Origin: JAAUSY01 sp964526735
Lineage (GTDB): Bacteria > Chloroflexota > Chloroflexia > Chloroflexales > Chloroflexaceae
Direction of reading: 5' to 3'
NCBI GenBank assembly: GCA_964526735.1
Contig: CAZGLO010000008.1
Span: 1-64,000, forward strand
Length of the DNA stretch: 64,000 nt
Below are positions 35,174-44,900 of this stretch, one piece after another. Numbering within the stretch: position 1 is the first letter of the stretch; every line of letters begins with the position of its first letter. Below the pieces are notes generated by a model, which did no database searches, had not been told where the DNA came from, and worked only from the letters and a program-made list of their open reading frames with translations. Both the position numbers and the translations under genes were made by a program.

Positions 35174-36133
35174 ATGGAAACCTATTACATACGATTAGGC
35201 ATTGGCTCCGACGCCAGTCAAGAAGAAATTGAGGCTGCCTACCGACACCAGCAGGAGCGGTACGATCCCGAACGAGTGGCTGATATGGATCAGGATCTCT
35301 ACCGCCTCGCCACGCAGCGCCGCGCTGATCTTGATGAAGCCTACCGGGTCTTATCCGATCCCGACCAACGCCGTCAATATGATCAGCGGCTTGCCCACCA
35401 ACTTGCCAATCAAGAAGGTGATTCAGGTGGTCAGCCAAGTAAGCCAGATGGATCGGACGGATCGGACGGATCGGACGAATCAGGCCTATCAGACCTATCG
35501 GATGACACCACGTATGAACGACGAGACTCGGCACCAACCAAATCTCCCGAAGGTCGTCACACGCCACAGTGGTGGTATGTGGTTGGTGGCGTACTACTTG
35601 CTCTTGTGGTTGTGTTGATTTCCTGGTCGTGGAATGGTGAACGGGAATCAACACCAACCGCCCTCTCTGTCCCAGAAGTCAACCGCCCGGCTCCGGCCTT
35701 CACGCTGCCCTCAGCGGGAGAAGAGGAAGTGCACTTGGAGGATTATCGCGGGAAGGTCGTTCTGGTCAATTTTTGGGGGTCATGGTGTCCGCCGTGTATC
35801 AATGAGCTTCCTGCCTTGCAGACCGCCTACGAGCAGCTGCAGGACGAGGGGTTTGTGATTATCGGTGTCAATCTGTTCCACCAAGAGCAGGCCAGTCAAC
35901 GGACGAAGGAGGATATTCGCCAATTTCTCGATGATCAGAACATCACCTACCCAGTCGCCCTAGATGTTGAGGGCGATGTCACCGATGCATATCGGGTGCT
36001 TCCCATTCCCACCAGTTTTTTCATCGACGCAGAGGGGAACATTCGCTATGTGCTTCCACGAGAACTCACGACGAACGAGATCACCGAACTATTTGCTACA
36101 TTGAAGCAAGAGACCACCGCGCTGCAAGAGTAG
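35174..36133 (+). CDS. J-like domain / TlpA-type thioredoxin membrane fusion
   Basis: 319 residues from the ATG at 35174. Residues 1-72 follow a DnaJ J-domain (YYIRLGIGSDASQEEIEAAYR..., AYRVLSDPDQRRQYD), but the HPD loop needed for Hsp70 is missing (YDPE in its place). A DGSDGSDGSDE linker and one span (YVVGGVLLALVVVLISW, about 136-152) follow. Outside lies a ResA/TlpA thioredoxin fold with active site WCPPC and cis-Pro region PIPTSFFID, which reduces or exchanges disulfides, often for cytochrome c maturation. This pairing of domains is unusual. An OmpR-type regulator starts two bases after its stop. GTG at 35147 is in frame but lies in the terminator-like hairpin. Confidence 0.85.
   Translation: METYYIRLGIGSDASQEEIEAAYRHQQERYDPERVADMDQDLYRLATQRRADLDEAYRVLSDPDQRRQYDQRLAHQLANQEGDSGGQPSKPDGSDGSDGSDESGLSDLSDDTTYERRDSAPTKSPEGRHTPQWWYVVGGVLLALVVVLISWSWNGERESTPTALSVPEVNRPAPAFTLPSAGEEEVHLEDYRGKVVLVNFWGSWCPPCINELPALQTAYEQLQDEGFVIIGVNLFHQEQASQRTKEDIRQFLDDQNITYPVALDVEGDVTDAYRVLPIPTSFFIDAEGNIRYVLPRELTTNEITELFATLKQETTALQE
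35446..35503 (+). repeat. Tandem ggatcggac repeat (DGSDG linker)
   Basis: About four copies of a 9-base unit encoding DGSDGSDGSDESGLSDLSDD, similar in protein and DNA to 3587-3640 in the receiver-RodZ gene. Confidence 0.75.
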
Positions 36134-36134
36134 C

Positions 36135-36836
36135 ATGGTTGAGGAATATATGGACGAGCAGCGTACTATATTGATTGCTGATGATGATCATAGTCTGCGA
36201 GAGTTGATCCGTTTCTCTCTCGAGGCTGAAAATTACCGAGTTATTCAGGCAACCAATGGTGCTGAATGTCTCAAGCTCGTGCGCCAACATCGCCCAGACT
36301 TGGTGATTATGGATGTCATTATGCCCCAGATGGATGGCATCGAAACATGCGCACAGCTTCGCAGGTTTTCGCAGGTACCGGTACTGATGCTTACCGCGAA
36401 GAAGATCCAAAGTGAGGATGTGATTACGGGGCTTGACAAGGGCGCTGACGACTACATCATCAAACCGTTTATTATGGACGAGCTGATGGCACGGATCCGG
36501 GCGATTTTGCGTCGGATCCCGCGGTCGAAGCGGATCTTGTTTGCAGGAAACCGGGCTATCCAGATAGACCAACAAAAGCGAGAGGTCTCCGTTCGGGGCA
36601 AGGTGATGGATCTCACCCCCACCGAATATCAAATCTTGCTCACGTTGGCCGAAAGCGCAGGGCAAGTGGTTGAGCACAACCAAATCCTGCGCATGGTATG
36701 GGGAGAAGACAACAGCAAGAACACCGAACACCTCAAGGTCTTTGTCTGGCATTTACGGCAAAAAATTGAAAAAGAACCGAGAAGTCCTGAATTCTTGCAG
36801 ACCGAATGGGGAGTGGGGTATCGGTTAACCACATAA
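36135..36836 (+). CDS. OmpR/PhoB-family response regulator
   Basis: 233 residues. Receiver with DDD pocket, phosphoacceptor Asp60 (VIMDVIMP), Thr (MLTAK) and Lys (IKPF); C-terminal winged helix with LTPTEYQILLTLAE and the WGVGYRL end. Binds DNA as a dimer when phosphorylated. No sensor kinase is adjacent. An ATG at 36150 (MDEQRTILIADDD) has GAGG five bases upstream and may be the true start. Its position two bases after the TlpA-type gene suggests co-transcription. Confidence 0.92.
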   Translation: MVEEYMDEQRTILIADDDHSLRELIRFSLEAENYRVIQATNGAECLKLVRQHRPDLVIMDVIMPQMDGIETCAQLRRFSQVPVLMLTAKKIQSEDVITGLDKGADDYIIKPFIMDELMARIRAILRRIPRSKRILFAGNRAIQIDQQKREVSVRGKVMDLTPTEYQILLTLAESAGQVVEHNQILRMVWGEDNSKNTEHLKVFVWHLRQKIEKEPRSPEFLQTEWGVGYRLTT

Positions 36837-37011
36837 CCCCTCTCCTTGGTTGGTTGTTATTCGGACATTCTTCGCGTACGTTGCTTCTCGATACACAAGC
36901 CCACCTCTCTCTTCATATCTCCTCTGTTTTATGGAGTGGTGGGTTTGGCGGGTCTTATTCTGCTCTTTTTTCCTCATTTTCTCTCAAAACAGTGTTCGGT
37001 TATTAGCAAAA

Positions 37012-37043
37012 CCCCTCCCCCGCGTCGTGCAACGGGGAAGGGG
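37012..37043. terminator. Hairpin between convergent genes
   Basis: CCCCTCCCCCG and CGGGGAAGGGG (one mismatch) around a 10-base loop. On the minus strand it is followed by TTTTGCTAA, so it can end the GH123-like gene transcript; it may serve both strands. Confidence 0.65.
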
Positions 37044-37073
37044 AAGAGGTAGAGCATTCAGGTGTATTTCTGG

Positions 37074-39776
37074 TCATTGCAGAACGAGCGGTAAAAATAC
37101 CCGTTCTGTTCCGAGGTTTGGTGTTGGAGAGGGGCCAGGTGTTGGCGTAGGGCCGGTTGGTGAGGTAGGTTCGGCGGTGGGCGAAGCGCCTGCTTGGGCC
37201 TCAACATCAAGGTAATTCAGCATCGTATACTCATCGAAGATGCCCATCGCCATCGTGAGCTTGTTGTCCTTTATCACCACTTCTTTTGTCCGCACGAGGT
37301 AGGGAGTCGTGGGGGTCGTCTCCTCATCCGCCACAAACGCCACCCCCTCAATCTCGATCTGGTGATGTGAATAGGTTTTGCCCTGCCACCCAACAGAGAC
37401 AGTCACATCGTAGGTGCCATTGGGCAGGTCAAACTCAAAGGTCTTCTGCCGCCCCCAATCGTCATAGACAATGCTCTTTTGCAGTTCATTGGGGCCGTCG
37501 GAGAGGTATTGATACTTCACGTGCGCCATATCGCCAAACCACCCATACCCCAACCCCTGATCATACTCATTCCAGCCAATCTTCATATACGTATGCCCAC
37601 CCACTTCCAATGGATCTGCGGTTGGTTCGCCCGCCGGATCTTGGAAGTTGAGATAGTAGTCGCCCGGCTCGCCATCGGCACGGGGATGCTTCGTTGGCGG
37701 CTGGATGTCGGGTATCTCCGTGATTTCGCCCCCATTTTTCTGGCCAATCACGCGCCGCAGGTTGTAGAGAAACTCGCTATCGCGGGTATAACTCGTTAGC
37801 CCGGAAATCATCTTGTCGGCCTGCGTATCAGCCTCATTAGCCTGCCCAACTTGCGGCTGCTGATTGCCATTGAGAACGTAGAGATACTCATAATTCTCCA
37901 AGCTGTCGCGCATCAGCTCAAAGCGGATCGAGGGCACAAACCGATGGTTATTTGCCCCATAGCTGATAGGGGTATTATCGCGGGAGGGCGGGTAGAGCAT
38001 AAACAGATCGCCGTTGTGGTTGCTGTTCATGGGGTCTGTCCACGGGTTTTTGCTCCACGTGTTGAGCGAGTAGTAGGCGATGCCGCGAATGCGATATTTC
38101 CACAAGAACCACCCCGTCAGCATGCTCTCTATCCCCGGATGATCGAGCGTAATCGGGTTGAAGTAGGGCGGGCGGGTGCCGTGCAGGAAGTAGATCCACG
38201 TGTCTTCGCCGTGGTCAGTGGCGCGGGCGTGCGAAATATCAGGGTCGTAGTTGTTGAGCACCGGCAACCACATGTCTATCTTTGCACCGGTGTAGGTAGG
38301 GTGGTTGTAGATTTCCGCGCGCGGCTCTTCGGAGACCATCAGCGACAAATTGGGCGCGACCTTCTTGATTTCCTGCGAATACCACGCCACCGCATCGTAA
38401 TCATCCTGATTTTGCGGCTCATTGGCCATGTAGTAGTATCCCTCATCGAGGTAGCCCTGATCGGAGAGATAGCTCTGCACGGCGGTCAGGTAGGAAAACC
38501 ACTGTTGGTTGTAGGGCGTGGTGGGGTCATTCGCCTGATACCAATCGCCTTCGCCGCGCGTCTGGCCGCAGAAGGTGTCTGGCCGTTGGTCTTGCGAGGA
38601 GTCGTTATTGCGGAAGGTCATCGCCATAAACGAGGGGAAGCCCGTCCCGCCATTGAACCCACTGCCGCCGACATACTTCTCCGCCAACTGCTCAAACCCC
38701 CAAATGCCGTCGTTGTCGGTGAATTGCTTCGCATCGCAATCGTAGTCGATGAAGGGCGCGCCGCCACTGCTGGTGAGGCCGCCCGGCCACAATGGCCCCT
38801 TGGGGGTGAGGCGGTGGTCGATGAAATATTGCTTGATTTTGTCGACGTACGTCCAATAATCGTCGCCGGTGCCGCTGACTCCGTAGTGGGAGAGGAATGT
38901 CTGATGGCTATAGTTCATCTGCGACTTGACGTGCAGCTCATCGGGGATGGCAAAATCGAAGACATGCAGGGTAATGGGGATATCCACGCCCCCGATCTGC
39001 ATCGTCGCCGAGTAATCGCCTGCCGGAGTCGTCTTCGGCACGGAGATGCTTACCCAGAACGCGGTATTTTGCCCCGCCACCACGTCCACAGACGCCCCAT
39101 TTTCGAGCGGCCAGAGCGGGTCGGGGTACATCCCCGTGCGCCCCAAACTGTCGGTCGCCTGTGTGATATTGACATAGGCCACTTGGGAGAGCTTTGTGGT
39201 GATGCCAGAGCCAAAATCGCCCATATTCACTGTCAGCGCGCCAGACTCGGTCGGCTTGACGACCACCTGAAATGGCTCAAACTCGTTCTGCGCGGCAAAG
39301 ACCTTGACCTCGCTCCCCTCTTCTTCGGTGGGCACCGCGTCCTCTTGAAAGACGCGCTCGCTTGGCGGGGTCGTCCATAGCTCATACGCGGCAGTAGATT
39401 GCGTAAGTCGGTAGGTCATATACCGCACGCTCTCAAGAGCGGCGGCTTGTCCCTGGCGCGACGGCAGAGCCGTCTCCGAGACAATAGGCGGTATGACAGC
39501 CACCCTGGAATTGAATGATAATACAGATTTTCGATTATTGCAAGAAAGAAAGAAGAAGTGCGGTTTCCTCCACTGCCGTGAAAACGGCGTGGCTTCCACC
39601 GCGTAAGAGTCGGTGAAAGGGATGATGTTCTCTTCCGCCGTCGCGACTGGCACAACCGTAGAGGCCGTGGGGAAGGTGGAGAACGATGGGAGGAGGAGGA
39701 GGATGGCTATTGCCACCGCCGTCCAGATGCCAGCTATCCGTGAACCCCTGGATGACCAGGGAATCATATGTTTCAT
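37074..39776 (-). CDS. Secreted DUF4091/GH123-like glycosidase
   Basis: 900 residues with an N-terminal signal segment (IAGIWTAVAIAILLLLPSFS). The centre (about 180-680) resembles glycoside hydrolase family 123/DUF4091 proteins: a beta domain (TPAGDYSATMQIGG), then a barrel with YYMANEPQNQDDYDAVAWYSQE and the end motif RFELMRDSLENYEYLY. A malectin-like carbohydrate-binding region follows (about 690-860; YYLNFQD, NGTYDVTVSVGW). The tail is Thr/Pro-rich and ends VFLPLVLQ, like the end of the giant protein. GH123 enzymes act on N-acetylgalactosamine glycans; the substrate here is not known. No transporter for the product is adjacent. Confidence 0.82.
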   Translation of the reverse strand: MKHMIPWSSRGSRIAGIWTAVAIAILLLLPSFSTFPTASTVVPVATAEENIIPFTDSYAVEATPFSRQWRKPHFFFLSCNNRKSVLSFNSRVAVIPPIVSETALPSRQGQAAALESVRYMTYRLTQSTAAYELWTTPPSERVFQEDAVPTEEEGSEVKVFAAQNEFEPFQVVVKPTESGALTVNMGDFGSGITTKLSQVAYVNITQATDSLGRTGMYPDPLWPLENGASVDVVAGQNTAFWVSISVPKTTPAGDYSATMQIGGVDIPITLHVFDFAIPDELHVKSQMNYSHQTFLSHYGVSGTGDDYWTYVDKIKQYFIDHRLTPKGPLWPGGLTSSGGAPFIDYDCDAKQFTDNDGIWGFEQLAEKYVGGSGFNGGTGFPSFMAMTFRNNDSSQDQRPDTFCGQTRGEGDWYQANDPTTPYNQQWFSYLTAVQSYLSDQGYLDEGYYYMANEPQNQDDYDAVAWYSQEIKKVAPNLSLMVSEEPRAEIYNHPTYTGAKIDMWLPVLNNYDPDISHARATDHGEDTWIYFLHGTRPPYFNPITLDHPGIESMLTGWFLWKYRIRGIAYYSLNTWSKNPWTDPMNSNHNGDLFMLYPPSRDNTPISYGANNHRFVPSIRFELMRDSLENYEYLYVLNGNQQPQVGQANEADTQADKMISGLTSYTRDSEFLYNLRRVIGQKNGGEITEIPDIQPPTKHPRADGEPGDYYLNFQDPAGEPTADPLEVGGHTYMKIGWNEYDQGLGYGWFGDMAHVKYQYLSDGPNELQKSIVYDDWGRQKTFEFDLPNGTYDVTVSVGWQGKTYSHHQIEIEGVAFVADEETTPTTPYLVRTKEVVIKDNKLTMAMGIFDEYTMLNYLDVEAQAGASPTAEPTSPTGPTPTPGPSPTPNLGTERVFLPLVLQ

Positions 39777-39996
39777 GGTGGAAGACCCTTTCCCCTATAG
39801 ATTGATACGTGCATTTTTGTGGATGTATAGAGAGAGAATTCAAAACAACGTCCATGCACTACTCTCCCCTATCCGATTGAACGGCATTCGGACGGGGTTT
39901 ACCTTGGTACATTTGTCCAGGGTACCACTAGCCCCCTGCGAGCGAAGGGCAAGCGAAGTACTTCCCCGCCCCGCCGCCAACGCAGGTGGCCTATGC

Positions 39997-40002
39997 TATA
40001 CT
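39997..40002 (+). promoter_or_regulatory. Putative ychF -10 box
   Basis: TATACT in a gcTATACTatg context 43 bases before ychF. No good -35 is seen 17 bases upstream. The rest of 39777-39996 holds no gene. Confidence 0.35.
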
Positions 40003-40044
40003 ATGCAGCAGAAAGCACACCAACCTGTATATTAAGAGAGTAGT

Positions 40045-41124
40045 ATGCATATTACGATTATTGGGCTTGCAAATAGTGGAAAAACGACCGTCTTCAATGC
40101 GTTGACCGGCGAAACCGCCGAAACTGCCGCCTACTCAATGGGGCAAGAGCCAAACCTCGCCACGGTAAAAGTACCGGATGAGCGCCTTGACAAGCTGGCC
40201 GAAATCTACCGCCCAAAGAAAGTCACCCACGCGGACGTTCAATATGTCGATATCGCGGGAATGGGCGGCGAAGCCAAGAAAGGCAGTGGCCTACCGCCGT
40301 CGCTGCTCAACTACCTCGGCACTGCCGACGCCCTGATCCACGTCGTGCGGGCGTTTGAGGATGACGAAGTGCCCCATCCAGATGAGCGTATCGACATTGC
40401 CCGCGATGTAGGCGCAATTGACCTGGAATTGACCTTCTCTGACCTGGCGATTATCGAACGCCGCCTCACCCGCCTCAATGCAGAGATCAACAAGATGTCT
40501 GCCCGTGAGCGGGAAGTGCGCATCACCGAGCGCGACCTCTTGACCAGGCTCCAGGAAGGGCTAGAGCAAGATACCCCCATCCGCGACATGGAGATGACCG
40601 AGGAGGAGGAAAAACTCATCCGCGGCTACCAATTTCTCACCGCCAAGCCGATGATGATTATCCTCAACATTGGCGAGGAGCAGATCAAAGACCCGCCAAC
40701 CTTCAGTTACTCCCACCAAAAGAGCGCAATTGTCCCGCTGTGCGGCAAGATCGAGGCGGAGCTTGCGCAGTTGGGGGAAGAAGATGCGCAGGTGTTTATG
40801 GAGGATCTCGGTATTGAGGAGACCGCCCGCACCCGCGTCATTCACGAGTCTTACCGGCTGCTTGGCCTGATTAGCTTCCTGACGACGGGCGAGGATGAGG
40901 TGCGGGCGTGGCCCATACGAAAGCACACTCCCGCCGTTGAGGCAGCAGGAGCCATTCACTCCGATATCCAGCGTGGGTTTATTCGCGCCGAAGTCGTGGC
41001 CTATGATGATTTGATTGCCGCCGGAACCATGGCCGAAGCCAAAAAACAAGGGACAGTGCGGATGGAAGGGAAAACGTACATCGTCCAGGACGGAGATATC
41101 TGCCACTTCCTCTTCAACATCTAG
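40045..41124 (+). CDS. ychF: Redox-responsive ATPase/GTPase YchF
   Basis: 359 residues, the usual length. Obg-family P-loop protein bound to ribosomes: G1 GLANSGKTT (7-15), where most relatives have GLPNVGKST; DIAGM as G3; and a C-terminal TGS domain (EVRAWPIRKHTPAVEAAGAIHSD..., DGDICHFLFN). RBS AAGAGAG before ATG. The changed G1 is unusual but keeps the GKT lysine and threonine. Stands alone, ending 23 bases from a convergent TetR gene. Confidence 0.94.
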   Translation: MHITIIGLANSGKTTVFNALTGETAETAAYSMGQEPNLATVKVPDERLDKLAEIYRPKKVTHADVQYVDIAGMGGEAKKGSGLPPSLLNYLGTADALIHVVRAFEDDEVPHPDERIDIARDVGAIDLELTFSDLAIIERRLTRLNAEINKMSAREREVRITERDLLTRLQEGLEQDTPIRDMEMTEEEEKLIRGYQFLTAKPMMIILNIGEEQIKDPPTFSYSHQKSAIVPLCGKIEAELAQLGEEDAQVFMEDLGIEETARTRVIHESYRLLGLISFLTTGEDEVRAWPIRKHTPAVEAAGAIHSDIQRGFIRAEVVAYDDLIAAGTMAEAKKQGTVRMEGKTYIVQDGDICHFLFNI

Positions 41125-41147
41125 CCTCATCCCCTTGCCCCGCCGCC

Positions 41148-41780
41148 CTACTCCTCCGACGAGTCGCGGGGGTAGCAGGAGCACGGGGGCTGTACCCCCC
41201 GCACAAATATCTTTGCAAGCGCATCTGCGAAGATCGTGGTATTGGGTTCGCCAACTACACTCTTCATCTCTGTGTTCAACGTGTCGGTGAGCGCATAAAA
41301 TGCCTTCACGACGGTTGCAGGGTCGAGCGAGGGATCGACTTCTCCACAGGCGATGCCCTTCCACACAAGCGAGACAATTTCGTTGTCTATGCGCTTCATA
41401 TGAACATAGACCTCGTCTCGCTCTCGCAGGAACGCGAACATCTCTTGCCTCCATGGGCGGGGGGTCATTGTCCCCTCGTCTATTTGGAGGTTGATGACGG
41501 TGCGAAGGATGAGCGACAGATGCTCAAGCGGGCTGAGGTGTTCCTGCCCCTCCTCCAAGATGGCAATAATCTTGCTAATTGAGTTCATGGCCGCCGCAAT
41601 GACGACCTCCTCTTTGTTCGCAAAATAGGTGTAGAGCGTTGGTTTTGAGATGCCAACTTCGGCCGCAAGCTCATCCATAGCCATCGCGACGTGCCCCTTT
41701 TTGGCGATGAGCATGGCCGCGGCGTGTACGATCTCCTCTCGTAGCAGCTCCCGACGGCGTTGACGCAGTGACGTGTTCAT
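41148..41780 (-). CDS. TetR-family regulator of the RND pump
   Basis: 210 residues from ATG 41780 (GAAGAG upstream); a longer frame reaches 41852 but would cross into the control region. The N-terminal HTH reads MLIAKKGHVAMAMDELAAEVGISKPTLYTYFANKEEVV, the standard TetR pattern. The rest is the ligand-binding dimer domain. Divergent to the RND pump gene; the space between holds an inverted repeat inside the pump promoter, so it most likely represses the pump. Confidence 0.92.
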   Translation of the reverse strand: MNTSLRQRRRELLREEIVHAAAMLIAKKGHVAMAMDELAAEVGISKPTLYTYFANKEEVVIAAAMNSISKIIAILEEGQEHLSPLEHLSLILRTVINLQIDEGTMTPRPWRQEMFAFLRERDEVYVHMKRIDNEIVSLVWKGIACGEVDPSLDPATVVKAFYALTDTLNTEMKSVVGEPNTTIFADALAKIFVRGVQPPCSCYPRDSSEE

Positions 41781-41859
41781 ACACTCTTCATTTCTGTTTC
41801 TTTGGGTATGCACAGTGTAGGCCATGGAGTGGCAAAATGCAACATGGCCCAAACCCTAC

Positions 41860-41888
41860 TTGCAAGTAAAGTAATTTTACTGTATAGT
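41860..41888 (+). promoter_or_regulatory. RND pump promoter with TetR-type operator
   Basis: TTGCAA (41860-41865), 17-base spacer, TATAGT (41883-41888). The spacer is itself the perfect inverted repeat AGTAAA-GTAAT-TTTACT (41865-41881), so a TetR dimer bound here would block RNA polymerase. Leader to the start codon about 95 bases. Confidence 0.7.
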
Positions 41889-41987
41889 ATAGCGAGACAT
41901 GATGAAAATCGTCAAATCAACCACAGCCAACACAACAATCAGCAACAGATAAGACCACACCACATACCAGACGTACCGAAGATATAT

Positions 41988-44900
41988 ATGAGTAAAATAA
42001 AGCAAGAGCTTCACGGCGTAGGAATAGCCGATACTTCTATCCGGCAGCCGGTCTTCATCACGATGGTTATGTTATTGATCGTCGTGATTGGGTTCCTCTC
42101 TTTTACCCGGCTCCCCGTCAACCTCTACCCCGACTTTTCTGTGCCGGTCGTGGCTGTCCGGGTGATGTACCCTGGCGCAAGCCCCGACAGCGTCGCCGAC
42201 CAGGTCTCAAAGCCCATTGAGGATGCGCTTATCTCTCTGAGCGGCATCAAGACCATCACCTCGCAATCAAACGAGGGGATAGCAATCATTACGGCTGAAT
42301 TTCAGACCGAGATGGATATCGACACGGCAGAGCAAGATGTACGGAGTAAGGTCAAGGCCATCCGGCCACAGCTACCAGCCGAGATTGAAGAGCCGATCTT
42401 TGAGAAGTTTGACCCCGATCAAGTGCCGGTCGTCACGCTATCAATCTTCAGTGCAGGCCAACGCAATCCGGTCGAATTGCGCAAGGTGGTGGATGATGAA
42501 ATCGTCCCCCTCATCCAGCGCATCCCCGGCGTGGGGTCAGTGCCCATCAACGGCGGGCAGACGCGGCAGATTAACGTGCTCCTGGACTTAGAGCGGATGC
42601 AGGCGCGGCAAATTCTCCCCGCCCTCGTCAATCGCTCTATCCAAAACGCCAACATCAACCTGGGGTTGGGGAATATTAATGCGGGGGATGTGGAAATCTC
42701 GCTCCGCACCCCAAGTATGTTCGATACGCCGCAGGATATTGGCGAGATACAGATCACCGGCACGCGCTACCGCATCAAGGATATCGCCACGATCCAAGAC
42801 GGGATCAAGGAAGTCGAAACATATTCCCGGCTCAATGGCGAAGAGGCGGTGGGGATTAGCATCATCAAGCGCTCCGACGCCAACGTGGTTGAGGTGGCAG
42901 AAGAGGTGCGCGCCGAACTTGAAGAAATTTTCGCGGAATACCCCGATCTAGAGTATCACATCGCTCGCGATTCGTCTGAGTTTGTGGAAGAATCGACGCA
43001 TAGCGCCATCGAAGAGCTGTTTGTCGCCTCGATTTCGGCCATGATCGTCGTCTTTTTCTTCTTCCGCAACATCCGCAATACCCTGGTGACTATCATTGGC
43101 TTGCCGGTCATTATGATTGGCACCTTTGCGGCCATCTCATTCTTTGGCCTGACCATCAATGTGATTACCCTGATGGCCCTCTCGCTCTCGGTGGGGTTGG
43201 TCATCGACGACGCGATTGTGGTGCGTGAAAATATCTTCCGCCATACCGAGATGGGAGAGCCTCCCGTCCGCGCCTCAAGCAACGGTACGGCAGAAGTGGC
43301 CACATCGGTGGTCGCGATGACCCTTACCTTGATTGCGGTGTTTGTGCCTGTCACCTTCACGACGGGTATCACCGGTGTCATCTTCAAATCGTTCGGTATT
43401 ACCACCGCTGCGGCGATGGCGCTCTCCCTTTTTGAGGCCTTCACCCTTGCGCCTATGACCTCTGCCCACCTCTTTGGCGGCAAGAAAAAGGACAAAAAGG
43501 GCAAGAAAAAAGGTAAGGGAAAGCATGAGAAGAATGCTCACGAAGATGAGCAGCACGACCAAACGCGTGCTACTGCAGAGAACGAGAGCAGCACAGGCAA
43601 AGATGATACAGAAGATACAGATAAGGATACACACAACGCCAAACCGGCCCACGGCGAAGAGCACGAGGATGTTGGGTTTATGGGGCGGGTGTATGGGAAG
43701 CTGCTCGGCTGGAGCCTCCGTCATCGCTTTATCGTTGTCATTCTGGCGATTGTAGTGCTGGTTTTTAGTTTCTACGTGGCGGCTGGCCTCAAATTTGCCT
43801 TTTTCCCCGACAGCGACGAAGGGGAGTTCTATGTCAGCTTTGAGCTTCAGCCCGGCGCGCCCCTTGAACAGACGAACGAGCTTTCCCTCCAAGCGGAACA
43901 GATCATTATGCAAGACCCGCAAGTGGAGCTGGTGCAGGCAACCGTAGGTGGATCGGGCAACTCGGAACGTGGTGAAATCTTCGTCAAGCTGATTGAAGAG
44001 CACGAGCCGACTGCGGTTGTGCGTGAGCGGTTGCGGCCACAACTAGAATTTCTCCCCACGCTCGCCTTCGGAATGGGTGGGTACGGTGGCAATAGTTCGC
44101 AAGTCACGGGGCGCGATGTCCAGCTGCAGATCCAGACCAATGGCGAGTTGGAGGAGCTTGTTCCGCTCTTGCTGACCTTCCGTGAGCGGGCGTCTCAGGT
44201 TGAGGGGCTGGTGGATATCGATACGACTTACAAGCCCGGCAAACCAGAGCTCAACATCCATGTCGACCCCACTAGAGTGGGCGATTTGGGGATCACCAAC
44301 GACGATATTGCAAGCTCAGTGCGGACGCTCATCAATGGCTCTAATGTGGCCGTCTTCCGCAAGGATGGCGAGGATACGGATATTATGGTGCGGCTGCAAC
44401 CCGGCGACCGCGCCAGTGTGGACGATATCAAGGATATTAACATCCCCACGCCCAACGGCAGTATCCCATTGCGGTCGCTTGTCGATATTGAATTGACAGT
44501 CGGCCCCACGACGATTCGCCGTCAAGACCGCGTACAGCAGGTGGTGGTGGGGGCAAATGTCGTCGGTCGCAACACCAACGAAGTCATTCAAGAGATTAGA
44601 GCGGGCCTTGAAGGCGTTGAGCTGCCCAAAGGCGTTGATATCAGCTTTGGCGGGTCGGCCGAAGACCAGGCAGAAGGCTTCCAGACGCTCTTCATCGCGA
44701 TGGGCCTCTCGATTTTGTTCGTCTATATGGTGTTGGCGTCACAGTTTGGGTCGTTCTTGCAGCCCCTCGTGATTATGCTCGCGATGCCATTTAGCTTTCT
44801 GGGGGCATTTCTGGCCCTTCGGATTGTGGGGATGAGCCTTGACATCATCAGTATGATCGGGTTGATTATGCTGATGGGGCTTGTGGTGAAAAACTCGATT

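Noticed and set aside
37851..39380. 509-codon plus-strand frame
   Set aside because: Antisense of the GH123-like gene, which has a signal peptide and recognisable domains; the shadow arises from GC-rich codon use.
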